From Paracidovorax konjaci (GTDB taxonomy: Bacteria; Pseudomonadota; Gammaproteobacteria; Burkholderiales; Burkholderiaceae_C), in NCBI RefSeq assembly GCF_900112675.1, contig NZ_FOMQ01000010.1, positions 124,001-188,000 of the forward strand: a stretch of 64,000 nucleotides of DNA, written 5' to 3'. Position numbers and translations under genes: made by a program. Below are positions 56,602 to 64,000 of the stretch, in pieces (within the stretch, counting starts at the first letter, position 1; every line of letters begins with the position of its first letter). The notes under the pieces are model-generated. The model did not search any database, had not been told where the DNA came from, and saw only the letters and a program-made list of their open reading frames with translations.

Positions 56602-59048
56602 GGTGAAACCTCCATGGGTTGAGAAGCGAGAAAGGAAGCTGCCGCCGGAGCGGACGGCAGCAGGTCGGCGGCCCAGCCGAGGCCGCGATGACGCAGCCAC
56701 GCGCCGGCGAAGCCGGGAGCGCCGGCCTGCGTCAGCATGCGGTCAATGTCGCGTTGGTCTTGAGGGGTGGATGCGCCCGCGAATGCGAGCGCGACAGGCC
56801 CCAGGTCGAGGTCGAATAGGCGGTTGCCGAGGCGCGACTGGTAGTAGTAGTCGCGCTTGGGCTGCGCGGTGGCGACGATCTCGATCTGCCGGCTGTTCAA
56901 GCCGAAGCCTTCGTAGATCGAGCGAATCTGCGGCTCGGTCGCCTGCGGATTAGGTAAGAAAATCCTGCTCGCACAGCTTTCGATGATGGCTGGCGCGATG
57001 GTCGAGTCCTTGATGTCGGCCAGCGACTGCGTGGCAAAGATGACGCTGACGTTCTTCTTTCTGAGCGTCTTGAGCCATTGCCGGATGCGGGCCGCGAAAG
57101 ATGGCTCATCAAGGAATAGCCACGCTTCATCGAGGATCAAAAGCGTGGGCGCGCCGTCGAAACGTTCGTCGAAGCGGGCGAACAGGTAGCGCAGCACCGC
57201 TTGAACGGCGGCAGGGCTGTGCATCAGTTCTTCCATCTCGAAGCCCTGCACGTCTGCCATGCCCAGCCGGTCTTGGTCAGCGTCCAGCAGCTTGCCGTGT
57301 GCGCCGCCCAGCACATAGGGCGCGAGCGCTTGGCGCAGCGCGTTGGACTGCAATAACACCGACAAGCCGGTCATGGTGCGCTGCTCCGCCGGCGCACCGG
57401 CAAGGCTTCTCAGCGCCGACCAGATGGCAGCCTTCTCGTCCGGGCCGACCGTCACGCCTTCGTGCAGCAGCCGGCCCTCCACCCATTCGGCGGCCCAGGT
57501 GCGGTAGCCCTCCTGGGCAATTCGTGCGAGTGGCTGGAAGGCGATGCCGCCATCGGCGCCGAGGTCATAGTGCTCACCGCCAAGGCCGAGGATGGTGGCG
57601 CGCATCGAGCGCCCCATGTCGAAGGCGAAGATCCGCGAGCCGAAGTAGCGCCGGAACTGCATGGCCAGGATGGCGAGCAGTACTGACTTGCCCATGCCAG
57701 TCGGCCCAGCGACAAGGGTGTGGCCCACGTCGCCGATGTGCATTACCAGCCGGAACGGCGTCGCACCATCGGTGCGTGTCACGATCAGCGGCGGGCCGTC
57801 GAGGTGGTCGTTCTTCTCCGGCCCAGCCCATACCGCTGACAGCGGCATCATGTGGGCCAGGTTCAGCGTTGAAACGATGGGCTGACGCACGTTCGCGTAT
57901 GCGTTTCCGGGAATCGAAGACAGCCAGGCATCGACGGCGTTCAATGTTTCGGGGATCGTCACGAAGCCCCGGCCCTGGATGACGCGCTCCACCATGCGCA
58001 GCTTCTCGTCGGCCACGGCCGGGTCGGCGTCGAGCACCGTCACCGTGGCGGTGAGGTAGCCGAAGGCAACTTGGTCGCTGCCCAACTCCTGCAAGGCGGA
58101 GTCGGCGTCAGCGGCCTTGTTGCTCGCATCGGTATCCACCAGCGGGGATTCCTGCTGGAAGATCGTCTCGCGCAGCAACGCGACGACGTTCTTCCGCTTC
58201 GCAAACCATTGACGGCGCAAGCGGCCGAGTTCCTTTTCCGCCTCGGCTTTGTCCATGCAGAGAAAGCGTGTGCTCCAGCGGTAGCCAAAGCCCAGGCGGT
58301 TGAGGTCGTCCAGAACCCCCGGCCACGTCGAGGTCGGAAAGCCTCGCACCGACGCCACGCGCAGGTGTTGGTCGCCGAGCATGGGCGCAAGGCCACCGAC
58401 CAAGGCGCAGTCGGCCAGCAGCGCGTCGATATGGAACGGCACGTCGGGCACGCCGACGCGGTAGCGCCGCGTGGACACCGTGGCGTGCAGGTAGGTCAGC
58501 GTCTGGTTGTCATCGAGCCAGGCAATCTCCGGCATCACGCCATCGAGCAGATCGAATACCCGATCGGTTTCCGCCACGAAGGCATCGAGCCGGCCACGCC
58601 AGTCCACTCCGTCGCCTGGCGAGTTCTCGTAGAGCAGCTTGGCAGCGCGGGCACGCGATTCCTCGGGCGGCAGAAACACCATCGTCAGGTGATAGCCGCT
58701 CTCGAAGTGGTGGCCCGATTCCTCAAAGGCGGCGCGGCGTTCCTCGTCCACCAGCCAGGACAGTGGCTCGGGAAAGTCCGAGTGCGGATAGTCTGCCGCT
58801 GGCCGGCGCTCGGCTTCGATGAACAAGGCCCAGCCTGAACCCAGGCGGCGCAGCGCGTTGTTGAGCCGCGCCGATGTGGCGATCAGCTCGCCCTGCGTGG
58901 CGCTGTCCAAGTCTGGCCCGCGAAAGCGTGCGGTGCGCTGGAATGAGCCATCCTTGTTCAGCACCACGCCTGGCGCGATCAGCCCGGCCCAGGGTAGCCA
59001 GTCGGCAAGCAAGGCCGGGCGCTGACGATATTCGGCAAGGTTCAGCAT
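56598..59048 (-). CDS. trbE: Conjugative transfer ATPase TrbE (VirB4-like)
   Basis: 816 residues from the ATG at 59048. An N-terminal VirB4 domain (about 1-400) precedes a RecA-like ATPase with Walker A GPTGMGKS and Walker B TLLILDEAWLF, then the conserved ATQSLADI segment. All key residues are intact. It energises pilus assembly and substrate passage. The start is chosen at MLNLAEYRQRPALLADW; an upstream in-frame codon lies within trbD. It lies ten bases after trbD. Confidence 0.96.
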   Translation of the reverse strand: MLNLAEYRQRPALLADWLPWAGLIAPGVVLNKDGSFQRTARFRGPDLDSATQGELIATSARLNNALRRLGSGWALFIEAERRPAADYPHSDFPEPLSWLVDEERRAAFEESGHHFESGYHLTMVFLPPEESRARAAKLLYENSPGDGVDWRGRLDAFVAETDRVFDLLDGVMPEIAWLDDNQTLTYLHATVSTRRYRVGVPDVPFHIDALLADCALVGGLAPMLGDQHLRVASVRGFPTSTWPGVLDDLNRLGFGYRWSTRFLCMDKAEAEKELGRLRRQWFAKRKNVVALLRETIFQQESPLVDTDASNKAADADSALQELGSDQVAFGYLTATVTVLDADPAVADEKLRMVERVIQGRGFVTIPETLNAVDAWLSSIPGNAYANVRQPIVSTLNLAHMMPLSAVWAGPEKNDHLDGPPLIVTRTDGATPFRLVMHIGDVGHTLVAGPTGMGKSVLLAILAMQFRRYFGSRIFAFDMGRSMRATILGLGGEHYDLGADGGIAFQPLARIAQEGYRTWAAEWVEGRLLHEGVTVGPDEKAAIWSALRSLAGAPAEQRTMTGLSVLLQSNALRQALAPYVLGGAHGKLLDADQDRLGMADVQGFEMEELMHSPAAVQAVLRYLFARFDERFDGAPTLLILDEAWLFLDEPSFAARIRQWLKTLRKKNVSVIFATQSLADIKDSTIAPAIIESCASRIFLPNPQATEPQIRSIYEGFGLNSRQIEIVATAQPKRDYYYQSRLGNRLFDLDLGPVALAFAGASTPQDQRDIDRMLTQAGAPGFAGAWLRHRGLGWAADLLPSAPAAASFLASQPMEVSP

Positions 59049-59058
59049 GCGATCCTCC

Positions 59059-59328
59059 TCACACGTCCAGCAGCGGCTTGTGCTTGATGTGGCGCGCGAA
59101 GACCTGCATAAACTGCGGATCGACGCGCGCACCCCATACGGCCAGCGAGTGGCCTACGATCCAGAGCACCACGCCGGGAATCCACAGTTGCAGGCCCAGG
59201 CCGACGGCGGCGGCCAGCGTGCCGTTGGCGATTGCCACGGTGCGCGGTGCGCCGCCCAGCAGTATTGGCTCGGTCAGCGAGCGATGCAGCGGCACCTCGA
59301 AGCCTGGAAAGTCGCTGGCCGCACTCAT
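59059..59328 (-). CDS. trbD: Conjugative transfer protein TrbD (VirB3-like)
   Basis: 89 residues, the usual size. It has FEVPLHRSLTEPILLGGAPR followed by two membrane helices (about 29-45 and 48-68; NGTLAAAVGLGLQLWIPGVV). Small inner-membrane subunit working with TrbE. It starts inside the trbC stop (ATGA). Confidence 0.94.
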   Translation of the reverse strand: MSAASDFPGFEVPLHRSLTEPILLGGAPRTVAIANGTLAAAVGLGLQLWIPGVVLWIVGHSLAVWGARVDPQFMQVFARHIKHKPLLDV

Positions 59329-59708
59329 ACGACGGCCCCGCCGGAGAACGAGAAGAACGACAGGAAGAATGAGGAAGCGGCGAACGCGATGCTCAACCCG
59401 AACACGATCTGGATCAGCTTGCGAAAGCCGCCGCTGGTGTCTCCGAAGGCCAGCGCCAGTCCCGTGGCGATGATGATGACCGCGACGATGCGTGCCACCG
59501 GCCCCTGGATCGACTCCAGAATCGACTGCAAGGGCTCCTCCCACGGCATCGAGGAACCGGCGGCCTGCGCCGTCCCGGCCAGCAACAGCAGCAGCGCGGC
59601 CAGCAGCAGTCCCTGACCCGCAGGGCGGGTGAGGCTGCACAGCGGCGCCAGGCCGGACAGGCGAGGAAGCGGATTTACGGAAAAGCGGAAAGAATCAACA
59701 TGCGTCAT
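59325..59708 (-). CDS. trbC: Conjugative pilin TrbC (VirB2-like), also read as tail of trbB
   Basis: 127 residues from an ATG at 59708 that has its own TTGGAGAA ribosome site. A signal-like hydrophobic segment (LLLAALLLLLAGTAQA) and two further membrane helices (VARIVAVIIIATGLALAF; LIQIVFGLSIAFAASSFFLSF) make it a typical pilin precursor. In this sequence the same frame is entered directly from trbB without a stop, so a TrbB-TrbC fusion is also possible (see trbB). Confidence 0.88.
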   Translation of the reverse strand: MTHVDSFRFSVNPLPRLSGLAPLCSLTRPAGQGLLLAALLLLLAGTAQAAGSSMPWEEPLQSILESIQGPVARIVAVIIIATGLALAFGDTSGGFRKLIQIVFGLSIAFAASSFFLSFFSFSGGAVV

Positions 59709-60776
59709 GGCAGTTCTCCAAGTCGGTTGGGGGGGGCGGGGATGTGCAGCGGCGTCAGCTGCGAGAGGAACCGGCGTCAGCTCCGGAAACGGCGTTTCCA
59801 GTGCGTCCGCCAGGCGATAGCCCGTGTCGTCGAAGCCGACGACACGGGCTATGGTTTCGACGTGGCGCTTGCGGCCGCGTCCGGCGATGTGGATGACGAC
59901 GTTGACCGCCTCGGCGATCAGCGCCCGCGGCGGATTCACAGCGACTTCGAGAATCAGCTGTTCGAGGCGCAGCAAGGCGCCCAGCGCGGAGCCGGCATGG
60001 ATGGTTGCAATGCCGCCGGGGTGGCCGGTGCCCCACACTTTGATGAGGTCGAGGGCTTCGCCGCCGCGCACCTCACCGACGATCACGCGGTCAGGCCGCA
60101 GGCGCATCGTGGCCCGCACCAGTTCGGTCATGGTGACGACGCCGGCGCGGGTGCGCAGCGGCACATGGTCGCGGGCCGCGCATTGCAGCTCGATGGTGTC
60201 TTCGAGCACCAGCACGCGGTCGCCTGTAGCGGCGATCTCGGCCAGCAGCGCGTTCGCCAGCGTGATCTTGCCGGTGCTGGTGCCGCCAGCGATCAGGATG
60301 TTCTGCCGCTCGCGCACGGCGCGGCGCAGGAACTCGGCCTGCCCGGCGGTCAGGATGCCGTCGGCCACGTAGCGATCCAGGCCGATGATGCTCACGGCCC
60401 GCTTGCGCAGCGCGAAGGCTGGCCCCGGGGCGGCCGGAGGCAGGATGCCCTCGAAGCGCTCGCCGGTCTCCGGCAACTCGGCGGTCAAGAGCGGCTGGCC
60501 GCGATGCACCTCCGCACCGACATGCGCGGCGACCAGGCGGATGATGCGTTCACCATCGGCCTCGGGCAGCTCCACGCCCAGCGGCGAGCGACCCGACGAC
60601 AACCGATCCACCCACAGGGTGCGATCGGGGTTGAGCATGATTTCCACCACATCCGGGTCTTCGAGCGCAGCGGCGATCAGCGGCCCCATTGCCGTGCGCA
60701 GCATCTGGATGCGGCGATCCTGGGACGCTGCTGCGGATGAGCGAGGTTCGGGCGGGATCTGTGGAACGGCACTCAT
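59325..60776 (-). CDS. trbB: Conjugative transfer ATPase TrbB (VirB11-like), fused in frame to trbC
   Basis: As read, one frame of 483 residues: TrbB (1 to about 345), a linker, then all of TrbC from residue 357. The TrbB part has the N-terminal domain and the hexameric ATPase core, with Asp box VLVLEDTIELQ, RMRP-like MRLRPDRVIVGEVRGGEALDL and TGHPGG. The Walker A motif reads GGTSTGKITL: the expected threonine after lysine is isoleucine (ATC), which should impair nucleotide and magnesium binding. The fusion arises at a C8 tract (59729-59736 as G on the plus strand). With C7 or C10, trbB would end at the TGA overlapping the trbC ATG, the pattern used across this operon. Mutation or sequencing error could both explain the tract. 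Confidence 0.9.
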   Translation of the reverse strand: MSAVPQIPPEPRSSAAASQDRRIQMLRTAMGPLIAAALEDPDVVEIMLNPDRTLWVDRLSSGRSPLGVELPEADGERIIRLVAAHVGAEVHRGQPLLTAELPETGERFEGILPPAAPGPAFALRKRAVSIIGLDRYVADGILTAGQAEFLRRAVRERQNILIAGGTSTGKITLANALLAEIAATGDRVLVLEDTIELQCAARDHVPLRTRAGVVTMTELVRATMRLRPDRVIVGEVRGGEALDLIKVWGTGHPGGIATIHAGSALGALLRLEQLILEVAVNPPRALIAEAVNVVIHIAGRGRKRHVETIARVVGFDDTGYRLADALETPFPELTPVPLAADAAAHPRPPQPTWRTAMTHVDSFRFSVNPLPRLSGLAPLCSLTRPAGQGLLLAALLLLLAGTAQAAGSSMPWEEPLQSILESIQGPVARIVAVIIIATGLALAFGDTSGGFRKLIQIVFGLSIAFAASSFFLSFFSFSGGAVV

Positions 60777-61249
60777 GACGCACGCTCCGCATTTCGTTCA
60801 TGGGCGGACGCCATCGCTGCTGTGTCATCCATCCGCATCGGATCGGGGTGCAGTTCCTCCACCACGTCGCGCACCAGACTGCGGCCACGCAGCAGGTGGC
60901 GGCCCAACTGCTCGACGAACTGCTCGAAGCGCGCTTTGCCCTGGGCGCGAGCGGCGTCTTGATGGGCTTCGGGCACCGGCGTGCTGACGGTCAGGAAGTA
61001 GCGGATGAACAGCGCCAGCGTTTCGATCTGGATGTTCTGGTCGCGCTCCAGGCGTTCGGTCTGCCGCGACAGCCGATCCAGCCGCTTGGCGATGGCGGCC
61101 TCGCGCTGGTCGCCAGCATCGGGCGACAGCCAGGACGCCAAGGCCGCTGCGACGATGGACGACTTGGACACGCCTTTCTTGGCGGCCAGTTCCTCCAGGC
61201 GCTGAGCGTGCTCGGGCTGGATGAAAAGATTGAGGCGGTATTGGCTCAT
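60773..61249 (-). CDS. CopG-like ribbon-helix-helix protein of the trb operon
   Basis: 158 residues. The N-terminus YRLNLFIQPEHAQRLEELAAKKGVSKSSIVAAAL is a ribbon-helix-helix pattern. The rest is helical, with RLDRLSRQTERLERDQNIQIE, and a C-terminal part (FEQFVEQLGRHLLRGRSLVRDV) constant in Tn4371-type elements between traG and trbB. It is probably a transcriptional regulator of the transfer genes. It overlaps both neighbours by ATGA. Confidence 0.88.
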   Translation of the reverse strand: MSQYRLNLFIQPEHAQRLEELAAKKGVSKSSIVAAALASWLSPDAGDQREAAIAKRLDRLSRQTERLERDQNIQIETLALFIRYFLTVSTPVPEAHQDAARAQGKARFEQFVEQLGRHLLRGRSLVRDVVEELHPDPMRMDDTAAMASAHERNAERAS

Positions 61250-63243
61250 AGGTCGATTCCGTCGTTGGGGTCGAGGGAAGCCAGCCGAGCCGTGCGCTGC
61301 ATGGCTGGGTCGAGCTGGCCGGGAAGCGGCAGCGCCAGGTCGTCGTCATCGAGCAGCGCCAGGTCGCTCGCATGTGCGTCCGGCTCGGGGTCGTAGGCGA
61401 CGGTTTCGGAGAGTTCGGGCTGGCGGCGTGGGCCGCCGTCATCGGTGCCACCCAGGCCATCGGCGGATGCCGAGGCCGGCGCCGCAGGTACGGCCGGGAT
61501 CGCCAAGCCGCTCCAGTCGTCGGGGCGGGCTGGTGGCGCGTCGGCGTACCTCCCGGCTACGAGCGCGGGCGGTGGCAGGACGCGATTCTTGAAATTGGCG
61601 TCGGCGTAGTAGCGCAGCTTCTTCGCGCGGATCGGGGCGACGCTGGACACCATGACCACGGCGTCATCAGGTGGAAGCTGCATCACCTCGCCGGGCGTCA
61701 ACAGCGGACGTGCAGTTTCCTGACGCGACACCATCAGGTGCCCCAGCCACGGAGCGAGCCGGTGGCCGGCGTAGTTGCGCTGCGCGCGAAGCTCGGTGGC
61801 GGTGCCGAGGGTTTCGGAAATCCTTTTCGCCGTCCTTTCGTCGTTGGTGGCGAAAGTCACCCGGACATGGCAGTTGTCGAGGATGGAATGGTTCTGCCCA
61901 TACGCCTTGTCGATCTGATTCAGGCTTTGAGCGATGAGAAAGCTGCGGATGCCGTACCCGGCCATGAAGGCAAGCGCGGACTCGAAAAAATCTAGGCGAC
62001 CCAGCGCCGGAAACTCGTCCAGCATCAGCAGCAGCTTGTGCCGGCGCGCGATGCCATCGCTGCCGTCGAGTGATTCGGTCAGCCGCCGCCCGATCTGGTT
62101 CAAGATGAGCCGGACCAGCGGCTTGGTGCGGCTTATGTCCGAGGGTGGCACCACGAGGTACAGCGATACCGGGTGCTCTGCGGAAATCAGGTCAGCGATG
62201 CGCCAATCGCAGCGCGACGTGACTTTGGCGACGGTCGGGTCGCGGTACAGGCCGAGAAACGACATGGCGGTGGAGAGCACGCCCGATCGCTCGTTGTCCG
62301 ACTTGTTGAGCACTTCGCGGGCAGCGGATGCGACAACCGGGTGAGGCGCGTCGCCCAGGTGCTTCGTCGTCATCATCCGGTGCAGCGTCAGCTCGAACGG
62401 GCACGCCGGGTCGCTGAGGAAGTTGGCGACACCGCGCAGCGTCTTGTCCTCGCCTGCGTACAGCACATGCAGGATGGCGCCGACCAGCAGCGCGTGACTG
62501 GTCTTCTCCCAATGGTTCCGGCGTTCAAGTGCACCATCGGGATCGACAAGAATGTCGGCTACGTTCTGCACGTCGCGCACCTCGTGTGCGCCGCCCCTCA
62601 CTTCCAGCAGCGGGTTGTATGCTGCCGACTGCGCATCGGCGGGGTTGAACAGGAGGCAGTGGCTAAACCGTGAACGCCAGCCGGCGGTGAGCGTCCAGTT
62701 CTCGCCTTTGATGTCGTGAACGACGACGGATGCGGGCCAACTCAACAAGGTGGGAACGACCAGGCCTACACCCTTGCCTGAGCGCGTTGGTGCGAAGGTC
62801 AGGACGTGTTCCGGGCCTTCATGGCGGAGGTACTGGCCGCGATGCAGCCCGAGGAAAACCCCGTCGGGCTGGATCAGCCCAGCTTTGCGTATGTCTTCCG
62901 CATCGGCCCAGCGTGCCGAACCGTAGGTGGTGACAAGGCGCGCTTGCCGCGAACGCCACACCGACATGGCGATGGCGACCACCACGGCCACCAGACCGCT
63001 ACCACCCGCGATGGCCCCGCCGATATCGAAGACGTGCGGCGCGTAGGCATCAAAGAAGAACCACCACTCGAACAGCCGCCAAGGGTGATAAACCGGGGTT
63101 CCAAAGAAGTCGAACCACGGCGAGCCAAGGCGTAGTTGATAGCCCAGGGCGGCGGCTGTCCATTGCGTTGCACTCCACACACCGGCGATCACGATGCCGA
63201 AGACGGCGGCGATCTGCCCAAACAGTACGCCCTGAGCTTGCAT
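61246..63243 (-). CDS. traG: Coupling protein TraG (VirD4-like)
   Basis: 665 residues. Membrane segments lie near the N-terminus (about 7-25 and 77-95; GLVAVVVAIAMSVW). The cytoplasmic ATPase domain has Walker A APTRSGKGVG and Walker B LLLMLDEFPALGR, then the conserved SLNQIDKAYG stretch. The C-terminal 90 residues are acidic and variable. It recruits the relaxosome to the secretion channel; the relaxase gene is not in the window. Stop overlaps the CopG-like start. Confidence 0.96.
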   Translation of the reverse strand: MQAQGVLFGQIAAVFGIVIAGVWSATQWTAAALGYQLRLGSPWFDFFGTPVYHPWRLFEWWFFFDAYAPHVFDIGGAIAGGSGLVAVVVAIAMSVWRSRQARLVTTYGSARWADAEDIRKAGLIQPDGVFLGLHRGQYLRHEGPEHVLTFAPTRSGKGVGLVVPTLLSWPASVVVHDIKGENWTLTAGWRSRFSHCLLFNPADAQSAAYNPLLEVRGGAHEVRDVQNVADILVDPDGALERRNHWEKTSHALLVGAILHVLYAGEDKTLRGVANFLSDPACPFELTLHRMMTTKHLGDAPHPVVASAAREVLNKSDNERSGVLSTAMSFLGLYRDPTVAKVTSRCDWRIADLISAEHPVSLYLVVPPSDISRTKPLVRLILNQIGRRLTESLDGSDGIARRHKLLLMLDEFPALGRLDFFESALAFMAGYGIRSFLIAQSLNQIDKAYGQNHSILDNCHVRVTFATNDERTAKRISETLGTATELRAQRNYAGHRLAPWLGHLMVSRQETARPLLTPGEVMQLPPDDAVVMVSSVAPIRAKKLRYYADANFKNRVLPPPALVAGRYADAPPARPDDWSGLAIPAVPAAPASASADGLGGTDDGGPRRQPELSETVAYDPEPDAHASDLALLDDDDLALPLPGQLDPAMQRTARLASLDPNDGIDL

Positions 63244-63344
63244 TGACTGGCCTCCGATTTCTCTGCGCTGATACCTCGTTCAAAAAGCGGTACAGATCAG
63301 TGCCGCTTAGAAGGAGGATCGGTGCTGGGGGAGTGCCGGTCAAA

Positions 63345-63454
63345 GACCGTTATGGGAAGCAAGATGATGCAAAAAGCATCGTTTCAGGTTAGAGCAAACC
63401 AAATAGAAACGCCGCAGGCGGGAGCGCACTGCGGCGTGTTTTAAGATAACGGTC
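63345..63454. repeat. Inverted repeat flanking the traG upstream region
   Basis: GACCGTTAT (63345-63353) and ATAACGGTC (63446-63454) are perfect 9-base arms about 90 bases apart. Between them lie a small hairpin GATGC-AAAAA-GCATC (63366-63380) and the strong hairpin at 63410. The arrangement could be a regulator site pair or the ends of a small inserted element. Confidence 0.5.
63410..63442. terminator. Hairpin between TrbK-like gene and traG
   Basis: CGCCGCAG and CTGCGGCG form eight perfect pairs around an 11-base loop; TGTTTT follows on the plus strand and TTTCTATTT on the minus strand. On the minus strand it separates the lysR-TrbK-like unit from traG, so the traG-trb operon should have its own promoter between about 63244 and 63400; no clear one was identified. 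Confidence 0.65.
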
Positions 63455-63478
63455 AACTAATTTGCGAAGTACTCACCA

Positions 63479-63742
63479 TCAGAACTTCGGCGGTGTCTCC
63501 GATGGTGTATAGGGCGTCTTTCCGTCGCCATAGAAGCGTTTGCGCGTAGCTTCGGCCACTCGGTTGCAGAGTACCTCGCCCAGCGTTTTCCTGTCAGTTT
63601 TGCATTGTTTGCGCAGTTCCTGCAAGCGGGTGGGATCAGCCGCCAGTTCATCGACTGTCAGCACGTTGACCTGCTTCGGTGCCTCGGATGGACCACAGGC
63701 CGTAAGCAGAAAGGCCAGCAGCAATAATGTCATTCGCGTCAT
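63479..63742 (-). CDS. Second TrbK-like lipoprotein, upstream of traG
   Basis: 87 residues with lipobox FLLTAC near residue 16. The mature part reads LTVDELAADPTRLQELRKQCKTDRKTLGEVLCNRVAEATRKRFY, clearly homologous to the operon TrbK-like protein at 55519 (shared ELAADP-RL-LR-QC--DR---GE--C--AEA-R-RF pattern). It lies behind a LysR gene that it overlaps by ATGA and before traG. Two diverged entry-exclusion-like proteins in one element are unusual; this one may be expressed under different control. Confidence 0.8.
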   Translation of the reverse strand: MTRMTLLLLAFLLTACGPSEAPKQVNVLTVDELAADPTRLQELRKQCKTDRKTLGEVLCNRVAEATRKRFYGDGKTPYTPSETPPKF

Positions 63743-64000
63743 ATCTCAATGTCCTCCTGTACATCGGGGCGGGAAGCAGGTGCGGGACTGGAGCCCTGGG
63801 GCAAGGCGATGGCCTTCACCCTTTCGATGAAGCGAGACAGCACTTCTGAATTTTCACTCTCCCGATGCAAAACATAAGTTATCAGCACCGGAGAACGGCC
63901 TGCTAAGGGGCGCGCGACCACGCCTGGCTCGCGGCTAGCGGCGATGTGCGGTGCGCCGGTCAGCCCAAGCGCAAAACCAGCGGATACCAGAGCCATCATC
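63739..64000 (-). CDS. LysR-family regulator, C-terminal part only
   Basis: The open frame enters from the right window edge and ends at 63739. The visible 86 or so residues (MALVSAGFALGLTGAPHIAASREPGVVARPLAG, then SRFIERVKAIA) match the end of the LysR effector-binding domain. The DNA-binding domain lies outside. LysR genes stand next to traG in Tn4371-type elements and are thought to control transfer. It is coupled by ATGA to the following TrbK-like gene. Confidence 0.75.
   Translation of the reverse strand, partial: MMALVSAGFALGLTGAPHIAASREPGVVARPLAGRSPVLITYVLHRESENSEVLSRFIERVKAIALPQGSSPAPASRPDVQEDIEI

Overview
The window reads as a chromosome segment of a high-G+C betaproteobacterium of the Comamonadaceae, most likely Acidovorax or a close relative. 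This rests on the rimP-nusA-infB-rbfA-truB-typA order, a Bug-type solute receptor, RlmD/SmpB/RatA/RnfH/PutA proteins of betaproteobacterial type, and short interspersed repeats of the kind I associate with this family. The genus is inference; the sequence carries no rRNA or tRNA gene to anchor it.

Layout. 1-7.4 kb: the 5' part of a membrane-bound GGDEF protein, then a LysR regulator divergent from an AtuA-type gene, its small partner, a Bug-family periplasmic receptor and an exported alpha/beta-hydrolase, probably one catabolic/uptake unit. 7.4-10.5 kb: two interspersed repeats, then overlapping di-haem and tri-haem cytochrome c genes and a thioredoxin-like gene. 10.5-19.2 kb: translation/transcription operon behind a clear sigma-70 promoter and a leader terminator that looks like an attenuator. 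19.2-25.5 kb: a TerC/CBS membrane protein, an enoyl-CoA hydratase-family hydrolase, an ECF sigma/anti-sigma pair with a small lipoprotein, smpB, and the ratA-rnfH pair. 25.6-28.2 kb: a lower-G+C gene for a secreted protein with an internal duplication, and a DUF4124 protein. 28.2-32.2 kb: guaB and guaA, separated by a Phd/VapC-type toxin-antitoxin pair and strong hairpins. 32.4-38.5 kb: a TonB-dependent receptor and complete metal/siderophore ABC importer in one overlapping operon, followed by a Fur box and a DUF2325 gene. 38.6-45.7 kb: putA divergent from its Lrp-type regulator, two small exported proteins, rlmD.

Downstream of rlmD the character changes. 45.7-50.7 kb is visibly more A+T-rich and decayed: an IS481-type transposase relic, an intact TetR gene, and two chemoreceptor genes, both disrupted (two compensating homopolymer frameshifts in one, an in-frame stop in the other). 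From 51.0 kb to the end, on the minus strand, lies a Tn4371/ICE-type conjugation module: a LysR gene (cut by the window edge), a TrbK-like lipoprotein, traG, a CopG-like gene, trbB, C, D, E, J, a second TrbK-like gene, trbL, F, G, I and a DUF2274 gene, nearly all joined by ATGA overlaps. It encodes the mating-pair formation apparatus and coupling protein; no relaxase or integrase is in view. Several lesions suggest it may be inactive: TrbB has isoleucine in place of the Walker A threonine, trbB runs in frame into trbC through a C8 tract, and the DUF2274 gene has an early amber codon.

The most unusual features are short palindromic elements embedded in frame inside three unrelated coding genes (truB, the hydratase-family gene, rlmD), related in design to three intergenic copies; the rimP leader attenuator; the paired TrbK-like proteins; and the TA module inside the gua locus.
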